A stretch of 64,000 nt of DNA from Campylobacter avium LMG 24591 (lineage in GTDB: Bacteria > Campylobacterota > Campylobacteria > Campylobacterales > Campylobacteraceae): NCBI RefSeq assembly GCF_002238335.1, contig NZ_CP022347.1:744001-808000 (forward strand), in the 5' to 3' direction. Positions 17,638-28,260 of this stretch are shown piece by piece (position 1 is the stretch's first letter; each line of letters begins with the position of its first letter). Both the position numbers and the translations under genes were made by a program. The notes under the pieces were generated by a model that was not told the DNA's origin, searched no databases, and was given only the letters and a program-made list of their open reading frames with translations.

Positions 17638-18608
17638 TGCAGTTTTTTAGTCAAAAGAAAATTTATGATTTTATGAAGATGCGTTTTGCTGCTATTTCTC
17701 TTTCAGCCTTTTTAGTACTTGCTTCTATATATTTGCTTTTTGATAGAGGGCTTCAGTATGGTATAGACTTTGCAGGAGGCACACTTATACAGTTAAGATA
17801 CGAGGAAAAAGCACCTATAGCACAAATTAGAGAACTTTTAGAGGCAAAAGGCGAGTTTCAAAACCTTTCAGTTACTGAATTTGGCAGTGAAAACGAGGTA
17901 AATATACGTTTTTTAGGAAGCAATGAAAATGTAAATCTTGACATAGCCCAGCAAATTTCAGCTCTTTTAAAGGATACCGGAAGCTTTGAGGTAAGAAAGG
18001 CTGATGTGGTGGGACCTAAGGTTGGAGATGAGCTCAGACAAAAGGGACTTATGGCTATTATAGTTTCTTTAGTGGCCATACTTATATATATAGCCTTAAG
18101 ATTTGAGTGGCGTTTTGCTATGGCTGCCATTATAACTGAAATTCACGATGTTATCATAACGCTTGGAGCTATTTCTTTATTTAGAATAGATGTAAATTTA
18201 GACATCTTAGCTGCGGTTTTAACCGTGCTTGGATATTCACTAAATGATACCATTATCATCTTTGATAGGATAAGAGAGGGCATAAAAACAAACAAAAAAA
18301 CAGACTTTGCTTCTATTATAAACGAATCTGTTTCGGCCACCTTATCAAGAACCGTGCTTACCTCAGGACTTACCTTAGTAACTGTTATCATACTTTATCT
18401 TTTTGGAGGCTCTACTATAGAGGGCTTTGCCTTAGCTTTAATAGTTGGTATGGTTGCTGGAACGCTTTCATCTATCTTTGTAGCAAGTCCGGCCTTGCTT
18501 TGGTTTAAATTTTCAGTGTCTGCTTATAGAGAAAAAGAGGCTAAAAAAGCAAAGCTAAAAGCAGAAAAAGAAAAGCAAAGGGCTATGTATGAAAAGGGGA
18601 GTATTTAA
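17637..18608 (+). CDS. secF: Protein-export membrane protein SecF
   Basis: 323 aa. Six membrane helices; [15 protein letters not shown] near the N terminus and [18 protein letters not shown] in the fourth helix are SecF hallmarks. Forms SecDF with the upstream product. The last 30 residues are a lysine/glutamate-rich cytoplasmic tail. Overlaps leuS by 1 nt. Confidence 0.97.
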   Translation: MQFFSQKKIYDFMKMRFAAISLSAFLVLASIYLLFDRGLQYGIDFAGGTLIQLRYEEKAPIAQIRELLEAKGEFQNLSVTEFGSENEVNIRFLGSNENVNLDIAQQISALLKDTGSFEVRKADVVGPKVGDELRQKGLMAIIVSLVAILIYIALRFEWRFAMAAIITEIHDVIITLGAISLFRIDVNLDILAAVLTVLGYSLNDTIIIFDRIREGIKTNKKTDFASIINESVSATLSRTVLTSGLTLVTVIILYLFGGSTIEGFALALIVGMVAGTLSSIFVASPALLWFKFSVSAYREKEAKKAKLKAEKEKQRAMYEKGSI

Positions 18609-21043
18609 TGTCTTATAATGCAAGAGAGATAGAAAAAAAATGGCAAAAACTTTGGCAAGAGCAGGATTATTTTGAGCCAAAAGATGATTATAGCTTAGAG
18701 AAAAAATACATACTTTCTATGTTTCCTTACCCAAGCGGTAGAATTCATATGGGGCATGTTAGAAACTATAGCATAAGCGATGCACTAGCTAGGTATTACA
18801 GAAAAAAGGGCTTTAATGTCTTACATCCCATAGGCTTTGATAGCTTTGGAATGCCTGCTGAAAATGCTGCTATAAAACATAAAATTCATCCTAAAAAATG
18901 GACCTATGAAAATATAGACTATATGAAAAAAGAGCTTTTTTCCTTGGGCTTTTCTTTTTCAAGAAATAGAATTTTAGCCACCTCAGACCCTCTTTATACT
19001 AAATTTGAGCAAGAATTTTTTATAAAGATGTATGAAAAAGGGCTTATATATACAAAAGAAGCCACTGTTAATTGGTGTGAAAATGATAAGACCGTTTTAG
19101 CAAACGAACAAGTTGAGGATGGAAAATGCTGGAGATGTGGTAGCGAGGTAGTGCAAAAGCAAATGCCCGGCTACTATGTAAAGATAACTTCTTATGCCAA
19201 AGAGCTTTTAGAGGGTTTAAAACTCTTGGAAAATAAGTGGCCAAATCAGGTTTTAACTATGCAAGAAAATTGGATAGGACAAAGTTATGGGCTTGAATTT
19301 TCTTTTAAACTTGCTGATGAAAGCTTTGATACAAAGAGTTTTGAGGTTTTTACCACAAGGGCTGATACTATATATGGTGTTTCTTACATCGCCCTTGCAC
19401 CTGAGCATAGCATAGTAAAAGAGCTTATAAGTAAAAAGCTTTTAGATGAAAGCACTATAGATTCTATAAAAGAAATTCAAAATCAAAGCCCAAGACAAAG
19501 ACAAGCAGATGAGAAAAAGGGCTATTTTTTAAATACTTACGCAATCCATCCTCTTACGAATGAAAAAATTCCTGTTTGGGTGGCAAATTTTGTTTTGATT
19601 GATTATGGAAGCGGAGCTGTTATGGCTGTGCCAGCACACGATGAAAGGGATTTTGACTTTGCTAAAAAATATAACTTGCCTATAAAACAAGTTATCATTT
19701 CTAAAGATACTAAGCAAGAGGACGCTCCATACACAGAAAAATCAGGCTTTTTGATAAATAGTGCCGAATTTAACGAGCTTGAGTGCAATGAGGCTAGGGA
19801 AAAAATCATAGCTAAATTTGAAGACTTAAAACTTGGCAAGAGGGTGATAAATTATAAAATAAGAGATTGGGGAGTTTCTAGGCAAAGATATTGGGGAGCT
19901 GCCATACCTATGATAAGATGTGAAAAATGCGGCATAGTGCCTTGCGAGCTTTCATCCTTGCCTATAACCTTGCCAGATGATGTAGAAATAACAGGCGAGG
20001 GCAATCCCTTAGAAAAACATCCAACTTGGAAATTTTGTACCTGTCCTAAATGCAAGGGCGAGGCGGTAAGGGAATGCGATACCTTGGATACCTTTTTTCA
20101 AAGCTCTTGGTATTATGCTAGGTTTGCAAGCGATGAAAAAACTTGGAACACAAGAGCCTTTGATGAAAAATCTGTAAATTATTGGCTGAATGTGGATCAG
20201 TATGTAGGCGGCATAGAACACGCCATACTTCATTTGCTTTATGCAAGATTTTTTCAAAAAGTCCTAAGAGATATGGGCTATTTAAAGGATGATGAGCCCT
20301 TTGCTAGACTTTTAACCCAGGGTATGGTTATAAAAGATGGCTTTAAGATGAGTAAGTCAAAGGGAAATGTAGTAGATCCAGATGATATTATAAATAAATA
20401 CGGAGCTGATACTGCTAGGCTTTTTATACTTTTCTTAGCACCTCCTGTAAAAGAGCTTGTGTGGAATGATAATGCTATCGAGGGAGCTTATAAATTCATA
20501 AACAAGCTTTATGAAAGGGCTTTGAAAATAGATAAAAATGCCTCCTTAGATATAAGGCAAGATGAGCTTTCTAAGGACGAAAAATACGCTAGATTAAAGG
20601 TATATGAAGCACTTAAAAAATCAAGTGAGGTTTATGAAAAAAGCTTTGCTTTTAATACCTTAATCGCAGCTTGTATGGAAAGCTTAAACGCCTTAAGTGC
20701 GGTAGATAATGATAAGTTAAACAAAGAAGCCTTTTATATTATCTTAAATATACTTGAGCCTATAATCCCTCATATTTGCTTTGAATTAAGCGATATGCTT
20801 TTTGAACTTGAAAATTTTAAAACTCTTCCAGAGCTAAGGCCTGAAATTTTCTTGCAAGATAGCATTAAACTAGCTGTTAGTGTAAATGGCAAAAAAAGAG
20901 CAGAGATAGAAGTTTTGAGCTCTGCTTTAAAGGATGAAATTTTACAAGAGGCAAAAAAGGCTGTTTTTAAGTGGCTTAAGGATAAGGAGCTTGTAAAAGA
21001 AATTTACATAGAAAAAAAGCTTGTGAATTTGGTTGTTAGATGA
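18608..21043 (+). CDS. leuS: Leucyl-tRNA synthetase
   Basis: 811 aa, class Ia synthetase charging tRNA-Leu. HMGH (HIGH motif) at 47-50 and KMSKS at 580-584. The CP1 editing domain has [13 protein letters not shown], and the zinc region shows CWRCGSEVV. Complete at bacterial length. Sits between secF and a lipoprotein gene with 1-nt and 4-nt overlaps. Confidence 0.98.
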   Translation: MSYNAREIEKKWQKLWQEQDYFEPKDDYSLEKKYILSMFPYPSGRIHMGHVRNYSISDALARYYRKKGFNVLHPIGFDSFGMPAENAAIKHKIHPKKWTYENIDYMKKELFSLGFSFSRNRILATSDPLYTKFEQEFFIKMYEKGLIYTKEATVNWCENDKTVLANEQVEDGKCWRCGSEVVQKQMPGYYVKITSYAKELLEGLKLLENKWPNQVLTMQENWIGQSYGLEFSFKLADESFDTKSFEVFTTRADTIYGVSYIALAPEHSIVKELISKKLLDESTIDSIKEIQNQSPRQRQADEKKGYFLNTYAIHPLTNEKIPVWVANFVLIDYGSGAVMAVPAHDERDFDFAKKYNLPIKQVIISKDTKQEDAPYTEKSGFLINSAEFNELECNEAREKIIAKFEDLKLGKRVINYKIRDWGVSRQRYWGAAIPMIRCEKCGIVPCELSSLPITLPDDVEITGEGNPLEKHPTWKFCTCPKCKGEAVRECDTLDTFFQSSWYYARFASDEKTWNTRAFDEKSVNYWLNVDQYVGGIEHAILHLLYARFFQKVLRDMGYLKDDEPFARLLTQGMVIKDGFKMSKSKGNVVDPDDIINKYGADTARLFILFLAPPVKELVWNDNAIEGAYKFINKLYERALKIDKNASLDIRQDELSKDEKYARLKVYEALKKSSEVYEKSFAFNTLIAACMESLNALSAVDNDKLNKEAFYIILNILEPIIPHICFELSDMLFELENFKTLPELRPEIFLQDSIKLAVSVNGKKRAEIEVLSSALKDEILQEAKKAVFKWLKDKELVKEIYIEKKLVNLVVR

Positions 21044-21549
21044 GATATATTTTTGTATTTTTAGCCTTGTTTTTCTGTGCTTGTGGCTATGTGCCAACAA
21101 GCAAGATGGCTAATAATATCTTTCATGATGATGTGTATTTAGAGGTTGAAATTGCAGATAAAGACCCTAAGAATTCTATCTTTGTGGTTGATGCTATAAG
21201 GGATATAATTATCAATAAATTTGGCAAAAACCTAGTTCAAAAGAATGAGGCTAAAGATTTTATCTATGTTAAAATGGGAAATTTAGATTTTCAGCCTATT
21301 ATTTATGATGAAAATGGTTATGTGGTCGGGTATAGGGCTAAATTATTCTTAGAGATAAAACTTGTCTTGCAAAATGGTTTGCAAGAATTCATCACTACAA
21401 GCGGTGATTATGATTTTGACATCTTGCCAAATAGTATTATAAGTGACAACGCTAGATATGAGGCGATAAGAGCTGCTTCTGATGAGGCTTTTGATGAATT
21501 TGTATCTGTTATAGCCATTAAAGGACAAAGGCATGCTAAAGATAAATGA
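21040..21549 (+). CDS. lptE: LptE-like outer-membrane lipoprotein
   Basis: 169 aa. Hydrophobic leader ending in [10 protein letters not shown], with a lipobox-type cysteine at about 16. The rest looks like a small alpha/beta LptE fold, which plugs LptD for lipo-oligosaccharide insertion. leuS-lptE adjacency is a common arrangement and corresponds to Cj1090c. Sequence conservation in LptE is low, so the name rests largely on size, lipobox and position. ATGA overlap with leuS, and a 17-nt overlap with the next gene. Confidence 0.7.
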   Translation: MRYIFVFLALFFCACGYVPTSKMANNIFHDDVYLEVEIADKDPKNSIFVVDAIRDIIINKFGKNLVQKNEAKDFIYVKMGNLDFQPIIYDENGYVVGYRAKLFLEIKLVLQNGLQEFITTSGDYDFDILPNSIISDNARYEAIRAASDEAFDEFVSVIAIKGQRHAKDK

Positions 21550-22921
21550 TATAGCTAAAGAAACCCTGCTCTTACTTAAAGAAAGGGGCTTAAAAGCTAC
21601 TCCTGAGAATTATTCTGAAGTTTTTGAGGAATTATCCTTAAAAGCTGGCTTGAGCACAGGCTTGAAAGAAAAGATACAAAAATATCAAAATTTATTAATC
21701 CCTTACTATCAAGATAAGCTTAAAAGCCGTTCTATAAGAAATATAGAAGAATTTATAAGCTTTTTAATATCTAATTTAAATCAAAAAAACAGCACAAAGG
21801 CTGACGAATTTTTCGAGCTTTTGCACAACATTATGCAAAATTTATTAGCAAGCAAGGATAAAAAAGTCAAAGAATTAGCAAGTTTTACCCTGGCAAATAT
21901 ATCAAAGACTATGGAGATAAAGCATATTTTCTTGCTTAGTAAAAAATGGATAGAATTTGCGCAAAACTACAACGATGCTGATTTAGATGAAAGACTCAAG
22001 AGTTTTGGTATAAGAAATGATGAATTTGTTTCAACCATAAAAAAACTCCTAAAAGAGCTTGAACAAAGGTCTTACGAAAGGTTTGCAAGGTTCATAGCTC
22101 TTTGTTTGCCGCCATCTTTGGCAAAGAGTGATAAGATAGAAAATTTCAGCACTAAAATCAAAGAAAAGCCGTATTTATTATCAAAAAAAGATGAAAATGA
22201 TGAATTTGAACTAGAGCTGTTTAATATAGTAAATACCAGAATAAATGTAGATAATATATACACCCAACAACATCTTTCCTTTTTTAATCAAAATTTGCAA
22301 AGCCTAAATAAAATTTTAGATGACATAGACTTGATAAACAAAAGCAATAAAGACTTTGTAAAAAGCTTAAAACAAGATGACAAGGGCAATGTAAGCATAA
22401 GTTTTGATGAGTTAAAGAGTAAATTTTTGGATTTAAACGACAGGCTTTTAGAAACCGTTTCATCCAAGGTAAAAAATATGAGCGATGAAAAGCAAAGAGA
22501 GGCTTGGACTTTGAAAAGCCGAATTTTAAGGCTAGATGAGCTTTTTTTGAAAGAAAAGATTAATTACGCCTTGTGTGTTTTTTCTGTGAGTAATTATAAA
22601 TACATAATGCAAAAATACGGCGTAGGAAATTTAAATGAAATTTTGGTTCGCTTTAAAAAGATTTTAAAAGATAATTGCAAGGATGAGGATGAGCTTTGGA
22701 TTTTAGATGAAAAATCCTACCTTGTTGTGCTAAGCAACACAAGTTACGAGGATGTTATCTCCTTTATGCAAACATGCAGCACGGCTATTGAAAATTTCAA
22801 ATTTATCTACAAACAAGATGTGGTAAAACCTTTCACAGTAAGCTTTTTTATGGACAAAGCTTCCTTTCCTCATATAAATTTACTTGATGAAATTTTAAAA
22901 AAATTGAGAGAAGATGCTTGA
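21533..22921 (+). CDS. Cytoplasmic protein with degenerate GGDEF domain
   Basis: 462 aa. The N terminus ([29 protein letters not shown]) resembles that of campylobacterotal diguanylate cyclases. The middle is helical and charged. The last 140 residues follow the GGDEF fold (YALCVFSVSNYKYIMQKYG, then ELWILDEKSYLVVLSNT), but the catalytic GGDEF/GGEEF sequence is replaced by about LDEKS, so cyclase activity is not expected. It could be a binding scaffold or a c-di-GMP effector remnant. Corresponds to Cj1089c. Overlaps lptE (17 nt) and folC (8 nt). Confidence 0.75.
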   Translation: MLKINDIAKETLLLLKERGLKATPENYSEVFEELSLKAGLSTGLKEKIQKYQNLLIPYYQDKLKSRSIRNIEEFISFLISNLNQKNSTKADEFFELLHNIMQNLLASKDKKVKELASFTLANISKTMEIKHIFLLSKKWIEFAQNYNDADLDERLKSFGIRNDEFVSTIKKLLKELEQRSYERFARFIALCLPPSLAKSDKIENFSTKIKEKPYLLSKKDENDEFELELFNIVNTRINVDNIYTQQHLSFFNQNLQSLNKILDDIDLINKSNKDFVKSLKQDDKGNVSISFDELKSKFLDLNDRLLETVSSKVKNMSDEKQREAWTLKSRILRLDELFLKEKINYALCVFSVSNYKYIMQKYGVGNLNEILVRFKKILKDNCKDEDELWILDEKSYLVVLSNTSYEDVISFMQTCSTAIENFKFIYKQDVVKPFTVSFFMDKASFPHINLLDEILKKLREDA

Positions 22922-24074
22922 ATTTAAGCGTTTTTTAGATACTAAATCCCAGCTTTATACAGGCATTGATAGGTTTCGTGCCTTTAAGCTCTTTGAAAAA
23001 TACAAGCAAAATTTAGACTTTAGCCAAAAACAAACCGTTTTTCACATAGTTGGCACAAACGGCAAGGGTAGCACGGGTAGATTTATAACCCAGCTTTTAG
23101 AAGGCTTAAATTTCAAGGTAGGGCATTTTACAAGCCCTCATATCTTTTCTTTTAATGAAAGATTTTTTTTAAATGGCGATGTAGCAAGTGATGAGCTTTT
23201 AGAAAACGCTCATAAAGAACTTAAAGAGCTTATGAAAGAGGACTTAGAAAGGCTTTCTTATTTTGAGTATTCAAATTTTTTAGCTCCTTTTATCTTTAAA
23301 GATTGTGATTTTATAGTGCTTGAGGCCGGACTTGGAGGCGAATATGACAGCACCTCACTTTTTAAAAGAGATATTAGTGTTTTTACTAGCATATCTTACG
23401 ACCATATTGAAATTTTAGGAGATAATTTAGAAGACATCGCAAGAACAAAGCTTAAAACAATGGCCAAAAAAGCAGTGATTTATGAAAAGCAAGATGAAAA
23501 TGTTTTGGCACTAGCTAAAAAAATAGCTTGTTTAAAGGCAAGCGAGTTAATATTTTCATCCTTAGATACTGATGTAAAAAAATATGTAAAATTTTATGTA
23601 AAAGAATACGGTTTACCCGCTTTTTTAGAAAAAAACCTAAGTTTAGCCTTAGAGGCTCTATCTTTTTATTTTTCTAAAGACGAGCTTATAAAAGCTATGA
23701 AAGAGTTAAAAGCCTTAAAACTTAGGGCAAGATGTGAAAAGATAGCTAAAAATATCTATATAGATGTGGGGCACAATGAAGGTGCGGCAAGGGCTATGTG
23801 CGACTTTTTCAAAGGAAAAAAGCTAAATTTAGTTTGCAATTTCTTTTTGGATAAAAATATTTTTTCTATATTAAGCATTTTAAAACCTATAAGTGCTAAA
23901 ATTATGCTTTACGATTACGAAAGCGAGAGAAAACTAGCTTCAGATGAAGTTTTTAAGATAGCTAAAGAGCTTGATATAGCTTGTGAAAAATTTACAGGCA
24001 TAAAAGATGATGAACTTTATCTTGTTTTTGGTTCTTTTCTTTTGGTTGAGAAATTCTTGAAAGGCGATTTTTGA
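22914..24074 (+). CDS. folC: Folylpolyglutamate/dihydrofolate synthase
   Basis: 386 aa, a short FolC. ATP-binding loop VGTNGKGSTGRFI, FTSPHIFSFNERF and LEAGLGGEYDSTS are Mur-ligase-family motifs specific to FolC. Adds glutamate to dihydropteroate or folates in the cytoplasm. Overlaps its neighbours on both sides by a few bases, so it is translated within the operon. Confidence 0.93.
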   Translation: MLEFKRFLDTKSQLYTGIDRFRAFKLFEKYKQNLDFSQKQTVFHIVGTNGKGSTGRFITQLLEGLNFKVGHFTSPHIFSFNERFFLNGDVASDELLENAHKELKELMKEDLERLSYFEYSNFLAPFIFKDCDFIVLEAGLGGEYDSTSLFKRDISVFTSISYDHIEILGDNLEDIARTKLKTMAKKAVIYEKQDENVLALAKKIACLKASELIFSSLDTDVKKYVKFYVKEYGLPAFLEKNLSLALEALSFYFSKDELIKAMKELKALKLRARCEKIAKNIYIDVGHNEGAARAMCDFFKGKKLNLVCNFFLDKNIFSILSILKPISAKIMLYDYESERKLASDEVFKIAKELDIACEKFTGIKDDELYLVFGSFLLVEKFLKGDF

Positions 24075-24979
24075 TAAAACATAAAAGACTTTTAAATAAA
24101 TTTACTATAACCATCACGGATATCAACGGTTCTAGGCATTTTTATCTAAGTCAGATAGTCAAAAAAATTGCTCTTTATGTAGCCTCCTTTATTATACTTG
24201 TTTTAGTAGTTTCTGTGCTTTACATAAGGTATTTGGATAATAAAGTGGATGAGCTTAGCAAAAAAGAACAAGAACTCGTGCAAAGAAGCAAGGATTTAAT
24301 AATAGCAAATGAGGAAATGCAAAAAAGCGTAGCGCAAAAAGCAGAGGAATACGCCTCGATTAATGAGCAATTAGCCGCCTTTGAGGAGCAGCTAGGACTT
24401 AATGTGGATAATAAATTAAGTCTAACTCAAAGAATGGAGAATTTAAACCTAACCAACGAACAGCAAGTTGGGGTTTTAATGCAAATTCCAAATGGCTGGC
24501 CTATTAAAAACATAGGAATTTCTGGAAATTACGGCTGGAGACAGCACCCGGTTTTAGATAGAAGGGAATTTCACGCTGGCATAGACTTAAGAGCAGCTGA
24601 GGGCACTCCTGTTTATGCGCCTGCGAATGCAGTTGTGGAGTTTTCGGGCTGGAACAATAACGGCTATGGATATACTGTTATTTTGCTGCATAACTACGGC
24701 TTTAAGACTGTTTATGCACATTTAGAAAGAAGGCAAGTGGTTCAGGCAGGTCAGTTTGTAAAAAAGGGGCAGCACATAGCGTATTCTGGAAATACAGGTA
24801 TGTCAACAGGACCGCATTTGCACTATGAGGTTCGTTTCATAAACAAAACCTTAGAGCCTTTGTATTTCATGAATTTAAGCAGGGTAAATATGGATAAATT
24901 TTTTAAACAAGAAAGGAGAATTCCGTGGCAATCTTTAATAAATCTAATGTCGACTCAGGCATCTCAGAAACAACGGTAA
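24071..24979 (+). CDS. pgp3: M23 (LytM) peptidoglycan endopeptidase, Csd1/Pgp3-like cell-shape enzyme
   Basis: 302 aa. One membrane helix (about 31-49), a coiled coil (about 55-105) and a C-terminal M23 domain. Zinc ligands H168 and D172 (FHAGID) and the HLH motif H249/H251 are intact, so it should be an active DD-endopeptidase. TTG start overlapping folC by 4 nt. The 3' end overlaps the bactofilin gene by 55 nt. In Helicobacter and Campylobacter this pair controls helical cell shape; I use the C. jejuni name on the basis of gene order. Confidence 0.88.
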   Translation: MIKHKRLLNKFTITITDINGSRHFYLSQIVKKIALYVASFIILVLVVSVLYIRYLDNKVDELSKKEQELVQRSKDLIIANEEMQKSVAQKAEEYASINEQLAAFEEQLGLNVDNKLSLTQRMENLNLTNEQQVGVLMQIPNGWPIKNIGISGNYGWRQHPVLDRREFHAGIDLRAAEGTPVYAPANAVVEFSGWNNNGYGYTVILLHNYGFKTVYAHLERRQVVQAGQFVKKGQHIAYSGNTGMSTGPHLHYEVRFINKTLEPLYFMNLSRVNMDKFFKQERRIPWQSLINLMSTQASQKQR

Positions 24980-25314
24980 TTTCATCAGGTGCTAGGATAG
25001 AAGGTCAGTTTTATTTTAACTCCATACTTCACTTAGATGGTGAGATTAACGGTGTGGTGCAATCTCAATCTGTAGTTATCATAGGGAAAACAGGCGTTTT
25101 AAAAGGACAGCTAAGTGCTGATAAGGTGGTTGTAAATGGCGTGTTTGAAGGCGAGCTAAATGCTGATAGTTTAGAGGTTTTAGCTGGTGGACTTGTAAAT
25201 GGAAATATAAGCATAAATCAAATAGCCATAGAAAACGGCGGTAAATTTATAGGAAATTCAAGCTTTAGAGACGGAGTAGGTAGCATTAATTTAATAGAAA
25301 ATAACAATAACTAA
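24925..25314 (+). CDS. ccmA: Bactofilin (CcmA-like) cytoskeletal protein
   Basis: 129 aa. Single bactofilin beta-helix domain with repeating short strands (SGARIEGQF, LHLDGEINGVVQ, GVLKGQLSADKVVVNG). Polymerises without nucleotide and positions shape-determining peptidases at the membrane. GTG start with strong AAGGAG 7 nt upstream, placed inside the M23 peptidase gene. Homologue of H. pylori CcmA. Confidence 0.93.
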   Translation: MAIFNKSNVDSGISETTVISSGARIEGQFYFNSILHLDGEINGVVQSQSVVIIGKTGVLKGQLSADKVVVNGVFEGELNADSLEVLAGGLVNGNISINQIAIENGGKFIGNSSFRDGVGSINLIENNNN

Positions 25315-25320
25315 ATTTAT

Positions 25321-28260
25321 ATGCAAGCTAGGCTTTTTGAATTCTTACAAGAAAAATCAGCCTCTTTGTTACTTTGCGAAGATAGCAAGGAGGCGGATTT
25401 ACTTGCTGATGTGTGTGAATTTCTTGGCTTTAAATCTTTTATTTTGCCTGATTTTCGTGCCGAGCAAGGCGATGATTTAAGAGCCTTTTTAAAAGAACTT
25501 TTTTCTATATCTGAAATTTTATATAGCTATCATAATTATGAGGATAAAAAAATTCTCATATCCCCAATCAAGACAGTTTTGCATAAACTTCCAGGCAAAA
25601 AACACCTAAAACCTCTCACCTTAAACAAAAAAGATAAATTTGATTTGCAAAGCTTTAAACAAGAGCTTTTGCTAATGGGCTATGACTTTGTCGATATTGT
25701 TCAAGATAAGGCAGAGCTTAGCATTAGAAATGATATTATAGATATTTTTAGTGTAAATGAGCAAAATCCTATTAGAATTTTATTTTTTGAAGATGAGATA
25801 GAAAGTATCAGGTATTTTGATATAAACACTCAAAAATCTCTTCAAACAGAGCTTGACCGCATTAATATTTGTCCGTTTTTAGCTCATTTTTCTCAAGATG
25901 AGTATGAGAGTGTGCAAGATAGATTAAAAGAAAAAGATACTGATGTTTTGCTTAATGACTTTGTCTCGCTTGGTTTGTGGTGTATAGATGATTTGTGCGA
26001 TTATTTAGAGCTTGATTATTACGCTATCAAGGATTTGCAAGAATTTGATGTAAAAGATAAGATTATAGGCGAGGCAAAGCATTTTAAGTCCTTAGAGCTA
26101 AGTTCTTTTACTAGAGACTTCTTTTTGCTTAATAAGGACAAAAATATCACCGTGTTAGCGCGAAATGAAAGTCTTGTTGATGAGCTAAATTTAAAAGAAT
26201 TTAGCAATATCAAGTATGTTAATAGCAATCTTGTGCTTAATATAGGCTCGGCCAAAGAACTCATCGTATCTTTAAACAAAAAATACAAGGCTAAGAAAGC
26301 AAAAAAAGCAAGTATCATCATAGACGAGCTTAGTATCGGGGATTTTGTAGTGCATGAGGATTACGGTATTGGCAAGTTTTTGGGACTTGAGATGATTGAA
26401 ATTTCAGGCGTTAAGAAAGATTTTGTAAGCATTGCTTATCAAGGAGATGATAAGTTATTATTGCCTGTTGAAAATTTGCACCTAATAGACAAATACATAG
26501 CTTCAAGCTCTAGCATTCCTATACTTGATAAGCTTGGAAAAGGTACTTTTGTAAAGCTTAAAGAAAGGCTTAAGGCAAAGCTTTTTGCCATAGCTTCAAG
26601 TATAGTTGAAATGGCTGCAAAACGGGCTTTAATCCGTGCAAAAGATGTAAGAAGTGACGAAAAAGAAGAGCTTGCCTTCATAAAAAGTGCGAATTTTACC
26701 TACACTAGCGATCAGCTCAAGGTCTGCGAAGATATTAGAGCTGATTTTAAAAGCTCAAAGGTTATGGATAGGCTTTTAAGCGGAGATGTGGGCTTTGGCA
26801 AGACTGAAGTTGCTATGAATGCTATTTTTACGGTTGTTAAAAGCGGCTACTGTGCTTTATTTTTCGTGCCAACTACGCTTTTATCTCAACAGCACTATAA
26901 AAATTTAAAAAAACGTTTGCAAGCCTTTGATATAGAGGTTTTAAAACTTGATAGATTTACTAGTGCAAAGGAGAAAAAATACATCGCAGAAAAGCTAGCC
27001 AAAAACGATGCCTTTGTGCTCGTAGGAACGCACGCACTTTTAAATGTGAAATGCGATAATTTAGCCCTTGTTGTCATAGATGAGGAGCATAAATTTGGTG
27101 TAAAACAAAAGGAAAAACTAAAAGAATTTTCACAAAATGCACACATATTGTCTATGTCGGCTACTCCTATACCAAGGAGTTTAAATCAAGCTCTAAGCTC
27201 TATCAAATCATACAGCACCTTGCAAACTCCACCAAATGATAGGCTGGATGTAAGAACCTTTGTTAAAGAAAAAAACGAAAGCTTGATAAAAGAGGCTATA
27301 TTAAGAGAGCTAAGAAGAGCAGGGCAAATTTTTTACATACATAATCACATAGCAAGCATACAGTCTTGCAAAAAGGATTTGTTAGAGCTTTTTCCAAATT
27401 TAAGAATTTTGATACTTCACTCAAAGATAGATGCCAAGAGTACGGAAGAGGAAATGCTTAAATTTGAGGATAAGCAGTATGATTTGCTACTTTGTACAAG
27501 CATAGTTGAAAGCGGCATAGACCTACCTAATGTAAACACCATAATCGTAGAACAAGCAAATAGATTTGGCATAGCTGATTTGCACCAACTAAGGGGCAGA
27601 GTAGGGCGAAGCGACAGGCAGGGGTATTGTTATTTTTTAATAGACGATAAAAAAAGTTTAAAAGAGGATGCTTTAAAACGATTGGCCTCCTTAGAGAGTA
27701 ATTCGTTCTTAGGGGCTGGTTCTATACTAGCTTATCATGATTTAGAAATAAGAGGTGGCGGGAATTTGCTTGGAGTTGATCAAAGTGGCCATATAGAGCA
27801 AATCGGATATTCCCTTTACATCAAAATGCTAGAAGATGAGATAAATGCACTTAGCAAGGGAAAGGATGTTGAGCTTAGCAAGGTGGATTTAAAATTAAAT
27901 ATCAATGCTTTTTTAAATGAGGACTTAATAAGCGAGGATAGGCTTCGCCTCGAGCTTTACAGGAGGCTTAGCAAGTGTGAGTTAGTAAGTGATGTGTATG
28001 AGATAGCAGGAGAAATCGAGGATAGGTTTGGCAAACTAGATAAATTTACAAAAAATTTCTTAGATTTAATCATAATTAAAATTCTAGCAAAAGATAGGTA
28101 TTTGCTAATTAGCAGCTATGATGATAACATACAATTTGTGGATATGAATTCGCAAAAAATTGTACTCAAGGCTAAAAGCAAGGACGATGGGGATGTTTTA
28201 GCTTTTATCTTGGAAAAACTAAGGAATGAAAGAGGTTTAAATGGACTGGCAAAGGTATGA
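25321..28260 (+). CDS. mfd: Transcription-repair coupling factor Mfd
   Basis: 979 aa, shorter than E. coli Mfd (about 1148). Displaces RNA polymerase stalled at DNA damage and recruits UvrA. The RNA-polymerase interaction domain starts near residue 335 (GDFVVHEDYGIGKFLG), the translocase has Walker A GDVGFGKTE (about 488) and DEEH (about 587), MSATPIPR, the RIH-type QLRGRVGRSDRQGY, and a C-terminal TRCF domain. ATG start has no clear RBS. Overlaps the next gene by 20 nt. Confidence 0.96.
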   Translation: MQARLFEFLQEKSASLLLCEDSKEADLLADVCEFLGFKSFILPDFRAEQGDDLRAFLKELFSISEILYSYHNYEDKKILISPIKTVLHKLPGKKHLKPLTLNKKDKFDLQSFKQELLLMGYDFVDIVQDKAELSIRNDIIDIFSVNEQNPIRILFFEDEIESIRYFDINTQKSLQTELDRINICPFLAHFSQDEYESVQDRLKEKDTDVLLNDFVSLGLWCIDDLCDYLELDYYAIKDLQEFDVKDKIIGEAKHFKSLELSSFTRDFFLLNKDKNITVLARNESLVDELNLKEFSNIKYVNSNLVLNIGSAKELIVSLNKKYKAKKAKKASIIIDELSIGDFVVHEDYGIGKFLGLEMIEISGVKKDFVSIAYQGDDKLLLPVENLHLIDKYIASSSSIPILDKLGKGTFVKLKERLKAKLFAIASSIVEMAAKRALIRAKDVRSDEKEELAFIKSANFTYTSDQLKVCEDIRADFKSSKVMDRLLSGDVGFGKTEVAMNAIFTVVKSGYCALFFVPTTLLSQQHYKNLKKRLQAFDIEVLKLDRFTSAKEKKYIAEKLAKNDAFVLVGTHALLNVKCDNLALVVIDEEHKFGVKQKEKLKEFSQNAHILSMSATPIPRSLNQALSSIKSYSTLQTPPNDRLDVRTFVKEKNESLIKEAILRELRRAGQIFYIHNHIASIQSCKKDLLELFPNLRILILHSKIDAKSTEEEMLKFEDKQYDLLLCTSIVESGIDLPNVNTIIVEQANRFGIADLHQLRGRVGRSDRQGYCYFLIDDKKSLKEDALKRLASLESNSFLGAGSILAYHDLEIRGGGNLLGVDQSGHIEQIGYSLYIKMLEDEINALSKGKDVELSKVDLKLNINAFLNEDLISEDRLRLELYRRLSKCELVSDVYEIAGEIEDRFGKLDKFTKNFLDLIIIKILAKDRYLLISSYDDNIQFVDMNSQKIVLKAKSKDDGDVLAFILEKLRNERGLNGLAKV

